Positions 41,871 through 54,022 are shown, counted from the stretch's first letter. The stretch: 64,000 nucleotides of DNA from JAGXQV01 sp964527565 (GCA_964527565.1 CAZGOY010000001.1:62001-126000), one strand, 5' to 3'. The notes: generated by a model not told the origin, from the letters alone. A program made the numbers and translations.

Positions 41871-42680
41871 ATGAGCGACACCACCCACGACCAGTTCCTG
41901 GTCAAAAGCCAACCCTACTATCGTCCGGTGGCCGACGAAGTGGATCTGTACGAGGCCGCCTACAACGCGCGCATGCCGGTCATGCTCAAGGGGCCGACCG
42001 GCTGCGGCAAATCGCGCTTTGTCGAATACATGGCGTGGAAACTCGGCAAGCCGCTGATTACGGTAGCCTGCAACGAGGACATGACCGCTTCTGACTTGGT
42101 CGGGCGTTTCCTCCTCGACATCAATGGCACCCGGTGGCAAGACGGCCCGCTGACCACCGCAGCCCGCCTCGGCGCTATCTGCTACCTGGACGAAGTGGTC
42201 GAGGCGCGCCAGGACACCACCGTGGTAATCCACCCGCTGACCGACCACCGGCGCAACCTGCCGCTGGAGAAGAAGGGCGAAGTGGTAGAAGCCCACCCCG
42301 ATTTCCAGATTGTGATTTCCTACAACCCCGGCTACCAGAGCCTGATGAAGGATCTCAAGCAATCCACCAAGCAGCGCTTCGGCGCTATGGATTTCGACTA
42401 CCCCGACGCCGCCGTCGAATCCGAGATCGTCGCCCACGAATCCGGCGTCGACGCCAAGACCGCCGAGAAGCTGGTTCAGGTCGCGGCGCGCAGCCGCAAC
42501 CTCAAGGGCCACGGCCTGGACGAAGGCATGTCCACCCGCCTGCTGGTCTACGCCGGCCAGCTCATCGCCAAGGGCATCGCCCCGGCGCGCGCCTGCCGTA
42601 TGGCGCTGGTGCGTCCGCTGACCGACGACCCCGACATGCGCGACACGCTGGACGCGGCGGTGGAAACTTTCTTCGGCTGA
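41871..42680 (+). CDS. cbbQ: RuBisCO activase AAA+ subunit CbbQ
   Basis: The 269-residue MoxR-type AAA+ ATPase has Walker A KGPTGCGKSRF, a Walker B-type ICYLDEVVEAR, and the family SGLRY-like arginine region. CbbQ forms a hexamer that, with CbbO, removes inhibitory sugar phosphates from form I RuBisCO. A GGAGCC site precedes the ATG. cbbO is 52 nt downstream. Confidence 0.95.
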   Translation: MSDTTHDQFLVKSQPYYRPVADEVDLYEAAYNARMPVMLKGPTGCGKSRFVEYMAWKLGKPLITVACNEDMTASDLVGRFLLDINGTRWQDGPLTTAARLGAICYLDEVVEARQDTTVVIHPLTDHRRNLPLEKKGEVVEAHPDFQIVISYNPGYQSLMKDLKQSTKQRFGAMDFDYPDAAVESEIVAHESGVDAKTAEKLVQVAARSRNLKGHGLDEGMSTRLLVYAGQLIAKGIAPARACRMALVRPLTDDPDMRDTLDAAVETFFG

Positions 42681-42732
42681 AACGAACCGGCGGCCTTGCC
42701 GCTCCCCCCCACCTACATGACGAGGAACGGCC

Positions 42733-45063
42733 ATGAGCATCAATCTTGACGACTATCGGGACGACCTGGTCAAGGCCGCGCCCGAACTTGAAAACACCCT
42801 GGACGCCTCCTTCCACGAGGCGGCGCGGACAATGTCGCCCACCGGCCTTAAGGACTGGCTTGACGGCGCACGCGGCATCGTGAACCTGGGCAAGGACGCT
42901 ACCCTGCTTACCACTTACTTGAACGAAATGCCGCTGGTAGCCAAGGAGTGCGGCGAGGACGTCATCCGCGAGTGTGTGCATGCGGTGATGAAGCTTGCTT
43001 CGATGGCCTCGGGCGAGGTGCTCGCCCTGGTATTCGCCACCCTGCCCACCGCCGCCCGCCGCTTGGGCGACCCGGAGTTGCTGCGCGCCTACCTGCAATT
43101 GCTGCACCGGCTCGCGGCCAAGGCGCCGCGCGGCCTGCGCCCAATGCTCGGAGTGCTCGACGAGTTGCTTGGCAAACTCACTCTGTCCGGCCTGCGCCGC
43201 TGGGTGGATTTCGGCGCCGACGCCTATCGCCGCGACCTGCCTAGGCAAGCCGCCTATTTCTCGCTGCAAAGCGAGGACAGCAAGGCCGTCCTCCAGCAGG
43301 AACGGCGCGGCACCCTGTTCATCGACAGCCAGCGCAAGCTGAATTTCTATCTGCGCGCCTTCTGGGGGCGGGATTTCTATCTGCGCCCGGTTGCCGCCGA
43401 CTACTTGGGCTTCCGCCCCTTCATCGAGGCGCGCGCGCTGCACCTGCCCGACGCTGCCGACGATCTCGGCGGATTGAGCGGCCAGGAACTGTACCGCGCC
43501 ATGAGCGCCCACATGGCCGCGCACCTGGCCTACACCAGCGAACCGCAGTCCGCCGAGGCGCTCGCCCCGGCGCAGCAGTTCTTTGTCGGCTTCATCGAGG
43601 ATGCGCGGGTGGAATGGTGCGCGGCGCAGGCGTTTCCCGGCATGCGCCGCCTGTGGAAAGCCTTCATGGTGCTGCCCAAGCCGGGGCACCCCGAACACGA
43701 GTCGGTCGATCTGCTGGAGCGCGCCGCCCTGGCGCTGCTCGACCCGGTCGAGCGCAGCGGCGACGCCGAGGTGGACGGTATCGTCCTGCAATTCCACAGT
43801 AACATCGCCGCCAACCGCGACAACGGCATGTTCTCCTGGAATCTCGGGCTGGACCTGTTCAACCTGCTGGCCGCCCGGCGCGCCGTGCCGAGCCTGCGCA
43901 TCCTGGAAAACCTGCGCATTCCCTACCGCGACGACAACCGCTTCGTCTGGTCGCTCGACCAGTTCGACTGGAGCGAATCCAGCGCTTATCTGCCGGCCAG
44001 CCAGCGCCAGACGAGGAAACACGTCGGCCTGATGGAATTCATCAACGAAATCGACGTGGAAAACGCCGGCGACGATGCCCAGGAAATCTGGGTGCTCAAC
44101 AGCGAGCTGTTTCCCTACGAGGACGAAGGTGTCTCCTACAACCAGATGGAAGGCAAGGAGCCGGTTTCCGATCCCTACCATTATCAGGAGTGGGACTACC
44201 AGGTGCAGTTGCACCGCCCCAACTGGGCTACTGTTTACGAACGGCGCCAGGGGCGCGGCGACCCGGCGCTGGTTGAGGAGGTGCTCACCGCCCACAAGGG
44301 CGTGAGCCACCGCATCAAGCAGATCATCGACCGCCTGCGCCCGCAGGGCGTCTCGCGCCAGCGGAAACTGGAAGACGGCGACGAACTGGACATCAACGCC
44401 GCGGTGGACGCCATGGTGGCGGCGCGCATCGGACTCAACCCCGACCCGCGCATCACCATGCGCAACGTTATCAACCGCCGCGACCTGGCGGTGGTGATCC
44501 TGCTCGACCTGTCCGAATCCACCAACGAGAAGGTGCGTGGCACGGAGAAATCCGTGCTGGAGCTGACCCGCGAGGCCAGCGCCCTGGTGGCCACCGCCAT
44601 CTCGGGCATCGGCGATCCCTTTGCGATCCACGGTTTCTCATCGGATGGACGGCTCGACGTGCAGTACTTCCGCTTCAAGGATTTCGAACAGCGTTTCGAC
44701 GGCGACGCGAAATCGCGCTTGGCGGGCATGAAGGGCGGCCTGTCTACCCGCATGGGCGCGGCCATGCGCCACGCCGGGCGGCACCTGCTGCAACGCAGCG
44801 AGAAGCACAAACTGCTGCTGATCGTCACCGACGGCGAACCGGCGGACATCGACGAACGCGATCCGCAATATCTGCGCATGGACGCCAAGAAGGCCACGGA
44901 GGAACTGCGCAGCAGCGGCATCCAGTCCTATTGCCTGACCCTGGACCCGCAAGCCGACCGTTACGTGGAACGCATTTTCGGCGCCAACAACTACACGGTC
45001 ATCGACCATGTGCAACGGCTGCCGGAAAAGTTGCCGGCACTGTTCGCCGCGCTGACGCGATGA
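42733..45063 (+). CDS. cbbO: RuBisCO activase adaptor CbbO (VWA domain)
   Basis: The 776-residue protein has a long helical N-terminal region. Its C-terminal von Willebrand A domain has the metal-ion site DLSESTNEK and the TDGEPADIDERDP segment. CbbO binds RuBisCO through the VWA MIDAS and recruits CbbQ. It is the last clear gene of the cbbLSQO run, 83 nt before the PurC-like gene. GAGGAACGG precedes the ATG. Confidence 0.95.
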   Translation: MSINLDDYRDDLVKAAPELENTLDASFHEAARTMSPTGLKDWLDGARGIVNLGKDATLLTTYLNEMPLVAKECGEDVIRECVHAVMKLASMASGEVLALVFATLPTAARRLGDPELLRAYLQLLHRLAAKAPRGLRPMLGVLDELLGKLTLSGLRRWVDFGADAYRRDLPRQAAYFSLQSEDSKAVLQQERRGTLFIDSQRKLNFYLRAFWGRDFYLRPVAADYLGFRPFIEARALHLPDAADDLGGLSGQELYRAMSAHMAAHLAYTSEPQSAEALAPAQQFFVGFIEDARVEWCAAQAFPGMRRLWKAFMVLPKPGHPEHESVDLLERAALALLDPVERSGDAEVDGIVLQFHSNIAANRDNGMFSWNLGLDLFNLLAARRAVPSLRILENLRIPYRDDNRFVWSLDQFDWSESSAYLPASQRQTRKHVGLMEFINEIDVENAGDDAQEIWVLNSELFPYEDEGVSYNQMEGKEPVSDPYHYQEWDYQVQLHRPNWATVYERRQGRGDPALVEEVLTAHKGVSHRIKQIIDRLRPQGVSRQRKLEDGDELDINAAVDAMVAARIGLNPDPRITMRNVINRRDLAVVILLDLSESTNEKVRGTEKSVLELTREASALVATAISGIGDPFAIHGFSSDGRLDVQYFRFKDFEQRFDGDAKSRLAGMKGGLSTRMGAAMRHAGRHLLQRSEKHKLLLIVTDGEPADIDERDPQYLRMDAKKATEELRSSGIQSYCLTLDPQADRYVERIFGANNYTVIDHVQRLPEKLPALFAALTR

Positions 45064-45145
45064 AGCATGCATGATGGAAATTCAGCAGCGAGCCGCCATG
45101 GTGGCCGACGATTGGGCAATGCAAACCCCTCATGAAAATTTAACC

Positions 45146-46042
45146 ATGATTCATACGATATTTCAGTCCAGCGTTAATAGCCTGAAACTTCTACATCGTG
45201 GAAAAGTGCATGAGGTTTATGAGATCAACGGCCAGTTCCTGCTGATAGTCGCCACCGACCGTCTGCCCGTGTTCGAAATGGTGTTGCCAACACCGGTCCC
45301 GGACAAGGGTAAGGTGCTGACGGAATTGTCACGCTTCTGGTTCGGCAGGCTTGAGCATATCTTGCCCAACCATCTGACCGGCATGCCGCCGGAAATCATG
45401 GTTGCTCCGCGGGAGTATGCGCAGATATGGCGGCGCGCTGTCGTGGTGAAAAAGCTTGTACCGTTGCCGGTCAAGGCCGTCGTGCGTGGTTACCTGGTCG
45501 GCGCCGGATGGAAGGAATACCGGAAGCACCATAGCGTGTGCGGTATTCCCCTGACCGCCGGGCTGCTGGAAGCCGACAAGCTGTTTCCCCCATTACTTAC
45601 CCTCTCAAGAAAGGCAAAGGAGGGCTCCCATCATGATGAAAACATCGGCTTCGCAGTAGCGGAAGAACTGCTCGGCAAGGAATTAGCCACTCAAATACGC
45701 GGCATTTCCAACGCACTGTATACGGAAGCCAGCACTTATGCGCAGTCGCGTGGCATCGTCATCGTTGAGGCCAGCTTTGAGTTCGGCCTGGATGAGCGGG
45801 GAGAACTACATCTGATCGGCGAGGTGCTGACACCGGATTCCGCCTCCTTCTGCGCACTGGATCAATACCGTCCAGGGCACGCGGCGCCCAGCTTCGACAA
45901 GCAGCATGTCCATGACTGGCTGAAATATCGGGGCTGGAACAAACGGTTTCCCGGGCCGGAATTGCCTCCTGATGTTGTTGCCAAAACCATTGAAAAATAT
46001 CGTGAATTGCTGATTCGGCTCACAGACCGGATTGGCGGATGA
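45146..46042 (+). CDS. PurC-like protein (SAICAR synthetase family) with altered active-site motifs
   Basis: The 298-residue protein is a full-length PurC-fold protein starting MIHTIFQSSVNSLKLL (ATG 45146; an upstream frame of 25 codons is rejected). GKVHEVYEI, VVRGYLVGAGW, GIPLTAGLLEADKL and HDENI mark the family. Several positions that are nearly invariant differ. DR-SAFD is DRLPVFE; GSGW is GAGW; TPxTKA is TLSRKA; DEVLTPDSSR is GEVLTPDSAS. It may be a non-canonical paralogue rather than the SAICAR enzyme of purine synthesis. It is followed by a DUF6671-like gene whose ATG overlaps its stop. Confidence 0.75.
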   Translation: MIHTIFQSSVNSLKLLHRGKVHEVYEINGQFLLIVATDRLPVFEMVLPTPVPDKGKVLTELSRFWFGRLEHILPNHLTGMPPEIMVAPREYAQIWRRAVVVKKLVPLPVKAVVRGYLVGAGWKEYRKHHSVCGIPLTAGLLEADKLFPPLLTLSRKAKEGSHHDENIGFAVAEELLGKELATQIRGISNALYTEASTYAQSRGIVIVEASFEFGLDERGELHLIGEVLTPDSASFCALDQYRPGHAAPSFDKQHVHDWLKYRGWNKRFPGPELPPDVVAKTIEKYRELLIRLTDRIGG

Positions 46043-46932
46043 GTACTGTCATGCCGAGGATAAACCGGGATCTGAGCAGGGCACCAGTGGACGGCAGCAT
46101 TTATTCGGGGCGCAGGGTGGCGCTGCTTACCCGTCATGGCAAGGAAAAGATCATCGCACCGGCACTGGTGCAGTCATTGGGTTGCCTGGTGACGCATGTG
46201 GATAGCTTCGACACCGATCAACTGGGCACCTTTACCCGCGATATTCCGCGCGACGGCACCCAACTCGAGGCGGCGCGCAGGAAGGCGCGCCTCGGCATGG
46301 AACTGGCGGGCCTCCCCCTGGGCATCGCCAGCGAGGGCAGCTTCGGGCCGGATCCGTTCTTCGGAATGTTTTCCTGGAACGTGGAGATGATTGTCTGGAT
46401 TGACGATCTGCTCGGCATCGAGGTGGTGGGGATCGCTTCGGGCAAGGCCAGCATCGCCCACCGGATCACGGCGGACTGGACGGATGCCGAGGCCTTCGCC
46501 AGCGGAGCGGGCTTTCCCGAACATGGTTTGGTGGTGCGCCCGCAGTGCGAGGATGATTCCCGCATCCGCAAGGGTATCACCGACTGGCAGCGGCTCCGCG
46601 AAGCCTTCCACTGGGCCTGCGGCGAAGCGGATAACGGTTGTGCCTTCATGGAAACCGACGTGCGCGCCCATTTGAATCCGACGCGCATGGCGACGATCGG
46701 CCTGGCGGCCAGTGATCTGGCGCGCAAACTTGGTACCCGCTGTCCGGCCTGCGGGATACCGGGCTTCCAACTGGCCGAGGGTGTTCCCGGCCTGCCATGC
46801 GAGGATTGCGGCGCCCCGACCCGGGAAGTTCGGGCGGAAATCCATCTTTGTGTAAAATGCGGCCACCGGGTGACCGTGCAGTTGCCTTCAGTGTCCGCTC
46901 CTGCGGGCCGTTGCGACAGTTGCAACCCCTGA
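46039..46932 (+). CDS. DUF6671-like protein with C-terminal zinc ribbon
   Basis: The 297-residue protein begins near RVALLTRHGKEKIIAPAL and LGTFTRDIPRDGTQLEAARRKA (in parts), a pattern I associate with the DUF6671 family, whose function is unknown. GIASEGSFGPDPFFGM is a further conserved patch. The C-terminus has two CxxC pairs, CPACG/CEDCG, and then CVKCG plus CDSC, likely a zinc ribbon. It is co-translated with the PurC-like gene (ATGA overlap) and sits before sbtA. Confidence 0.75.
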   Translation: MSTVMPRINRDLSRAPVDGSIYSGRRVALLTRHGKEKIIAPALVQSLGCLVTHVDSFDTDQLGTFTRDIPRDGTQLEAARRKARLGMELAGLPLGIASEGSFGPDPFFGMFSWNVEMIVWIDDLLGIEVVGIASGKASIAHRITADWTDAEAFASGAGFPEHGLVVRPQCEDDSRIRKGITDWQRLREAFHWACGEADNGCAFMETDVRAHLNPTRMATIGLAASDLARKLGTRCPACGIPGFQLAEGVPGLPCEDCGAPTREVRAEIHLCVKCGHRVTVQLPSVSAPAGRCDSCNP

Positions 46933-46948
46933 CAAGGAATTAACGCGC

Positions 46949-47896
46949 ATGCCCGCTCTCGATCCTGTCGTCATGTTTTTCCTGCTGGGGCTGGCTGCCG
47001 GCCTGCTGCGCGCCGAGTTGCGTCTGCCGCCGGCGATCTACGAATTTCTCAGCACCCTGTTGCTGCTTGCCATCGGTTTGAAGGGCGGCGTGGAACTGGC
47101 CAGGCAGCCGTTCGGTGCGCTGCTTCCGCAAATGCTGGCCGTGGCGCTGATGGGCGTCCTGCTGCCGCTGGCCGCCTACCCCGTGCTGCGCTTCGCGGGG
47201 CGCTTCAAGCGGGCCGATGCGGCATCCATCGCCGCCCATTACGGTTCGGTGAGCGTGGGCACCTACGCAGTCGCGGTAGCCTACCTCGCCTACCGGCAGG
47301 TTTCCTTCGAGGAGTACATGCCGGTGTTACTGGTGCTGCTGGAGATGCCTGCCATCGTGTTGGGGGTCCTGCTGGCGCGCGGGATAAACAAGAATACGCC
47401 CTGGGGCTCAATGGCTCACGAGGTGTTGCTGGGCAAGAGCATGGTGCTGCTGTTCGGCGGCTTGCTCATTGGCTGGGCAGGCGGGGCTGAGGGGATTAAA
47501 CCCATTGAGGGGCTGTTCTTCGATCTGTTCAAGGGGGTGCTTGCGCTTTTTCTGCTGGAAATGGGGTTGATCGCGGCGGGCCAAGTGGGCAGCCTGCGCC
47601 GCCACGGCCTTTTCCTGCTGGCTTTCGGCCTGCTAATGCCGCTCGCTTCAGCGCTCGTGGGCGCAGTGCTCGCCTGGGTGCTGGGGCTATCCGTGGGCGG
47701 CACGGTGCTGCTTGCAACACTCGCGGCGAGCGCCTCCTACATCGCGGTTCCGGCGGCCATGCGCCTGTCGGTGCCGGAAGCCAATCCAACGCTGTCGCTG
47801 GCCGCTTCGCTGGGGGTGACTTTTCCTTTCAATATCCTGGTGGGCATTCCTCTTTACCACTGGCTCGCCGAGCACATCCATCGCCTGGGAGGGTGA
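46949..47896 (+). CDS. sbtA: SbtA-type sodium-dependent bicarbonate transporter
   Basis: The 315-residue membrane protein has about ten hydrophobic helices in two halves, with the SbtA motifs LPPAIYEFLSTLLLLAIGLKGG (in parts), HYGSVSVGTYAVA and ASASYIAVPAAMRLSVPEANP (in parts). It should import bicarbonate with Na+. The PII-like gene follows after 6 nt, as in the sbtA-sbtB operons of cyanobacteria and proteobacteria. The supply of inorganic carbon to RuBisCO and PEP carboxylase fits the neighbourhood. Confidence 0.9.
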   Translation: MPALDPVVMFFLLGLAAGLLRAELRLPPAIYEFLSTLLLLAIGLKGGVELARQPFGALLPQMLAVALMGVLLPLAAYPVLRFAGRFKRADAASIAAHYGSVSVGTYAVAVAYLAYRQVSFEEYMPVLLVLLEMPAIVLGVLLARGINKNTPWGSMAHEVLLGKSMVLLFGGLLIGWAGGAEGIKPIEGLFFDLFKGVLALFLLEMGLIAAGQVGSLRRHGLFLLAFGLLMPLASALVGAVLAWVLGLSVGGTVLLATLAASASYIAVPAAMRLSVPEANPTLSLAASLGVTFPFNILVGIPLYHWLAEHIHRLGG

Positions 47897-47902
47897 CGCA
47901 CC

Positions 47903-48205
47903 ATGACCATCGAACGCCGCAAGCTGATTACCATCGTCACCGAGGCAGCGCTTGAGCACGAACTCGTCCTCGAGATCGAACGTCTGGGGGCGCACGGCCA
48001 CACCATTACCGATGCCCGCGGCAAGGGCAGTCGCGGCATCCGCGACGCCGGCTGGGGGTGCAACGCCAACGTCCGCATCGAGGTGGTCTGCGCCGCGGAC
48101 ATCGCCTATGCCATCGCTGCCGCGCTCAGGGCGCGCTACTATGACAACTACGCCATGATTCTGTATATCGGCGATGTGGAAGTGCTGCGCCCGGAAAAGT
48201 TCTGA
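47903..48205 (+). CDS. sbtB: SbtB-type PII signal protein
   Basis: The 100-residue protein has a PII fold: RKLITIVTEAALEHELVLEIERLGAHG (in parts), the T-loop region, and YAMILYIGDVEVLRPEKF. The classic uridylylated tyrosine of GlnB is absent. In SbtA-SbtB systems the PII protein binds adenine nucleotides and gates bicarbonate uptake. Its short T-loop and its place behind sbtA support the SbtB reading over GlnB. Confidence 0.85.
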   Translation: MTIERRKLITIVTEAALEHELVLEIERLGAHGHTITDARGKGSRGIRDAGWGCNANVRIEVVCAADIAYAIAAALRARYYDNYAMILYIGDVEVLRPEKF

Positions 48206-48236
48206 CGGAATATATGACAGGAAGATACTTGAGAAT

Positions 48237-51044
<2,808 letters not shown>

Positions 51045-51081
51045 AGCCAGAGAAGCAACCACCTAACGAGGAACGTAAAGA

Positions 51082-51579
51082 ATGAGCGAACAAGTCAAAG
51101 TCGGCATCGTCATGGGCAGCAGCAGCGACTGGGAAGTCATGCGCCACGCCTGCGAAATGCTGCGCAATCTCGGCGTGCCCTATGAGGCACGGGTGGTTTC
51201 GGCCCACCGCACCCCCGACCTGCTGTTCCACTACGCCGAAGACGCCCAGGCGCGTGGCCTGGCCTGCATCATCGCCGGCGCGGGCGGCGCGGCCCACCTG
51301 CCCGGCATGCTGGCGGCCAAGACCGCGCTGCCGGTGCTGGGCGTGCCGGTGCCGTCGCGCTACCTGAAGGGCATCGACTCCCTGCTGTCCATCGTGCAGA
51401 TGCCCAAAGGCATCCCGGTCGCCACCTTCGCCGTGGGCGAGGCGGGCGCGGCCAATGCCGCGCTGTTCGCCACCGCCCTGCTGGCGCGCCACGATCCGAG
51501 CATCGCGCTCCGCCTGGAGGCATTCCGTGCTGCCCAAAGTGAGGCCGCGCTAACCTCGACCCTGCCGGAACTGCCATGA
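51082..51579 (+). CDS. purE: N5-carboxyaminoimidazole ribonucleotide mutase PurE
   Basis: The 165-residue enzyme has the substrate loop IVMGSSSDWEVM, SAHRTPD and GAGGAAHLPGM, all typical of class I PurE. It works with PurK in purine synthesis. An AACGAGGAACG site precedes the ATG. Its stop overlaps the purK ATG. Confidence 0.96.
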   Translation: MSEQVKVGIVMGSSSDWEVMRHACEMLRNLGVPYEARVVSAHRTPDLLFHYAEDAQARGLACIIAGAGGAAHLPGMLAAKTALPVLGVPVPSRYLKGIDSLLSIVQMPKGIPVATFAVGEAGAANAALFATALLARHDPSIALRLEAFRAAQSEAALTSTLPELP

Positions 51580-52721
51580 TCCTGCCGCCATCCACTCTGG
51601 GTATCCTCGGCGGCGGCCAGCTCGGTCGTATGTTCGCCGTGGCCGCGCGCACCATGGGCTACCGCGTGATGGTGCTGGACCCTGACCCGGACAGCCCGGC
51701 AGCCGCGCTGGCCGACATTCATCTGTGCGCCGGTTACCGCGACCCTGCCGCGCTGGAGCGCATGGGCCGCGCTTGCGCGGCGGTGACCACCGAATTCGAA
51801 AACATCCCGGCGGACAGCCTGGAATTCCTCGCGCAGTTCTGTCCGGTGCGCCCCGGCGCGACCGCCGTCGCGGTCGCCCAGGATCGCCGCCGCGAGAAAA
51901 CCTTCCTGCAATCCCACGGGTTTTCCACGGCGCCGTTCGCCGCCGTGGAAAACTACGGCGATCTTGCCGTGGCTTTCCAGTGTGTCGGCGCGCCCGCCCT
52001 GCTCAAGACCGCCCGCATGGGCTACGACGGCAAGGGGCAGGAGCGGATAAACAGCCATGCCGAGCTGCGGGCGGCATTTGAGCGGCTGGGCACCGCGCCC
52101 TGCGTGCTTGAAGCCTGGCTGCCGCTGCGCACGGAAATCTCGGTGGTGGTGGCGCGCGGCGCGGACGGCCAGAGCGTAGCCTTTCCGGCGGCGGAGAACC
52201 GGCACGCCAACGGTATTCTCGACATCAGCGTCGCCCCCGCGCCGGTCGCTAGGGAGCTGTCCGAGCAGGCGCTCGATGCCGCCACGGCTATCGCCGCTGC
52301 GCTCGATTATTGTGGCGTGCTGGCGGTGGAGTTCTTCGTGCTCGACAACGGGCAGTTGCTGGTCAACGAGATCGCGCCGCGTCCCCACAACAGCGGCCAC
52401 TACACCCAGAACGCCTGTCTCACCTCACAGTTCGAGCAGCAGGTGCGGGCGCTGGCGGGCCTGCCGCTGGGCGCACCCGACCTGCTGAGTCCAGCCGCGA
52501 TGGTCAACCTGCTCGGCGACTTGTGGCAGGATGGGCGCGAACCGTCATGGGGCAACGTGCTGAGCCAGCCGCGCGCCAAGCTGCACCTCTATGGCAAGCG
52601 GGGAGCCCGCCCCGGTCGCAAGATGGGGCATTTCAACGTGCTGGCAGAAAGCGCCGATGCCGCGCTCAGGACAGCGCTCGAGCTGCGCGACGCTCTGGCA
52701 GCGGATGAATCACCCCGATAA
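51576..52721 (+). CDS. purK: N5-carboxyaminoimidazole ribonucleotide synthase PurK
   Basis: The 381-residue ATP-grasp enzyme has LGILGGGQLGRMFAVAARTMG (in parts), TTEFENIPADSLEFL, the ATP loop LLKTARMGYDGKGQ and NEIAPRPHNSGHYT. It uses ATP and bicarbonate to make N5-CAIR for PurE. It is co-translated with purE (ATGA) and followed by the aldolase gene 17 nt later. Confidence 0.96.
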   Translation: MILPPSTLGILGGGQLGRMFAVAARTMGYRVMVLDPDPDSPAAALADIHLCAGYRDPAALERMGRACAAVTTEFENIPADSLEFLAQFCPVRPGATAVAVAQDRRREKTFLQSHGFSTAPFAAVENYGDLAVAFQCVGAPALLKTARMGYDGKGQERINSHAELRAAFERLGTAPCVLEAWLPLRTEISVVVARGADGQSVAFPAAENRHANGILDISVAPAPVARELSEQALDAATAIAAALDYCGVLAVEFFVLDNGQLLVNEIAPRPHNSGHYTQNACLTSQFEQQVRALAGLPLGAPDLLSPAAMVNLLGDLWQDGREPSWGNVLSQPRAKLHLYGKRGARPGRKMGHFNVLAESADAALRTALELRDALAADESPR

Positions 52722-52738
52722 CAACGCACGAGGCCATC

Positions 52739-53926
52739 ATGCCACTGGTACACATGAACGACATGCTAAATCACGCCTACCGCCACGGTTATGCGGTGGG
52801 GGCTTTCGATCTGGTCAGCCTGGATTTTCTCGAAGGCATCCTGGCGGCGGCGGAAAGCTGCCGGGCACCGGTGATTCTGAGCCTGGCCGAGTCGCATTTC
52901 GAACATTATGACTTCGACCTGCTTATGGCCGCCTGCGTCGCGGCAGCGCGGCGCACACCGGTGCCGGTGGCCATTCATCTGGATCACGGCGCCAGCCTCG
53001 AAACCGCCGTGCATGCCATTCGCGTCGGCTGCAACGGCGTGATGGTGGATGCCTCGGCCTTGCCCTTGGACGAAAACCTGAAGCTTACGCGCGAGGTGGT
53101 TGCCATGGCGCGCGCCTGCGGCGCGGCGGTCGAGGGCGAGTTGGGCTATGTGCCGGGGGTGGAGGGCGACGACGCGCAAAGACACCCCGGTGAAATTGCC
53201 TACACCTCACCGGCGGAGGCGAAAGGCTTCGTGGAACGCAGCGGCGTCGACTGCCTGGCGGTGTCGGTCGGCACCGTGCATGGACGCATGAAGGGCGCGT
53301 CCAGGCTGGATATGACCCGTCTGGGGAAAATCAACGAGGCCGTCGGCATCCCCCTGGTGATCCACGGCGGCACCGGCCTTAGCCATGACCAGTTCAGAAA
53401 GCTGATCGCCAACGGCGTGGCCAAAATCAATTACTACACCGCGCTGGCCGACGCGGCAGCCGCCAGCATCCGCGAGCAGCTACGCAGCCATAGCGACGGC
53501 GGCTACACCCGGCTGGTCGCCGGGGTGCGCGATGCGGTGCGCGAGGAGGCGGCGCGCATGATCCGCCTGTGGGGCGGAGGCGGGCGTGCCGCCGAAGTGC
53601 TGATGCAATGCCGTCGCTGGCGGGAAGTGGAGCATGTGGTGCTCTACAATCCTGCGCCGACCGTCGCGGAACCACGGGTCGCCGAATGGGTGGCGCAAGG
53701 CAAGGAAAGTCTGGCGGCGATTCCCGGCGTGAGAAGCGTCGCCCACGGTACGGCGATGCGGGAAGGCGCCGCCTACCGTTATTGCTGGCTGATCCGTTTT
53801 TCCGGCGATGTCGTGATCGAGAGCTACCGCGACCATCCCGCTCACCTGCGCTACGCCGGTGAGGTGTTCCGGCCCGCCGCGCCGGACCGGCTCACCATCG
53901 ACTACGAGATCGACGGGACGGCTTGA
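52739..53926 (+). CDS. Class II fructose-bisphosphate-type aldolase fused to a Dabb domain
   Basis: The 395-residue protein has a class II aldolase/GatY-type barrel at residues 1 to about 285. Motifs are the zinc-site HLDHGASLETA, GCNGVMVDASALP, GELGYVPGVEGD, SVGTVHGRMKG, HGGTGLSHDQFRKL and KINYYTALADA. A Dabb (stress-responsive alpha-beta barrel) domain follows at about 298-390: VEHVVLYNPAPT, PGVRSVAHGTAM, YCWLIRFSGDVVIESYRDHPAHLRYA (in parts). The fusion is unusual. The barrel may act in the Calvin cycle as a fructose/sedoheptulose-bisphosphate aldolase, next to cbbM; the role of the Dabb part is unknown. Confidence 0.85.
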   Translation: MPLVHMNDMLNHAYRHGYAVGAFDLVSLDFLEGILAAAESCRAPVILSLAESHFEHYDFDLLMAACVAAARRTPVPVAIHLDHGASLETAVHAIRVGCNGVMVDASALPLDENLKLTREVVAMARACGAAVEGELGYVPGVEGDDAQRHPGEIAYTSPAEAKGFVERSGVDCLAVSVGTVHGRMKGASRLDMTRLGKINEAVGIPLVIHGGTGLSHDQFRKLIANGVAKINYYTALADAAAASIREQLRSHSDGGYTRLVAGVRDAVREEAARMIRLWGGGGRAAEVLMQCRRWREVEHVVLYNPAPTVAEPRVAEWVAQGKESLAAIPGVRSVAHGTAMREGAAYRYCWLIRFSGDVVIESYRDHPAHLRYAGEVFRPAAPDRLTIDYEIDGTA

Positions 53927-54022
53927 TCCGCAGCGCTTGGCCGGAAGTAACGGCGTTGCTCGAAGTCGGCGCTTGGGCGCCCATCATGCCCGCAGCATCG
54001 CCCGTGTGCTGCTGGATACGGT

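Noticed and set aside
45071..45146. Upstream start of the PurC-like protein at 45071
   Set aside because: The extra 25 residues do not resemble the family, whereas MIHTIFQSS at 45146 does.
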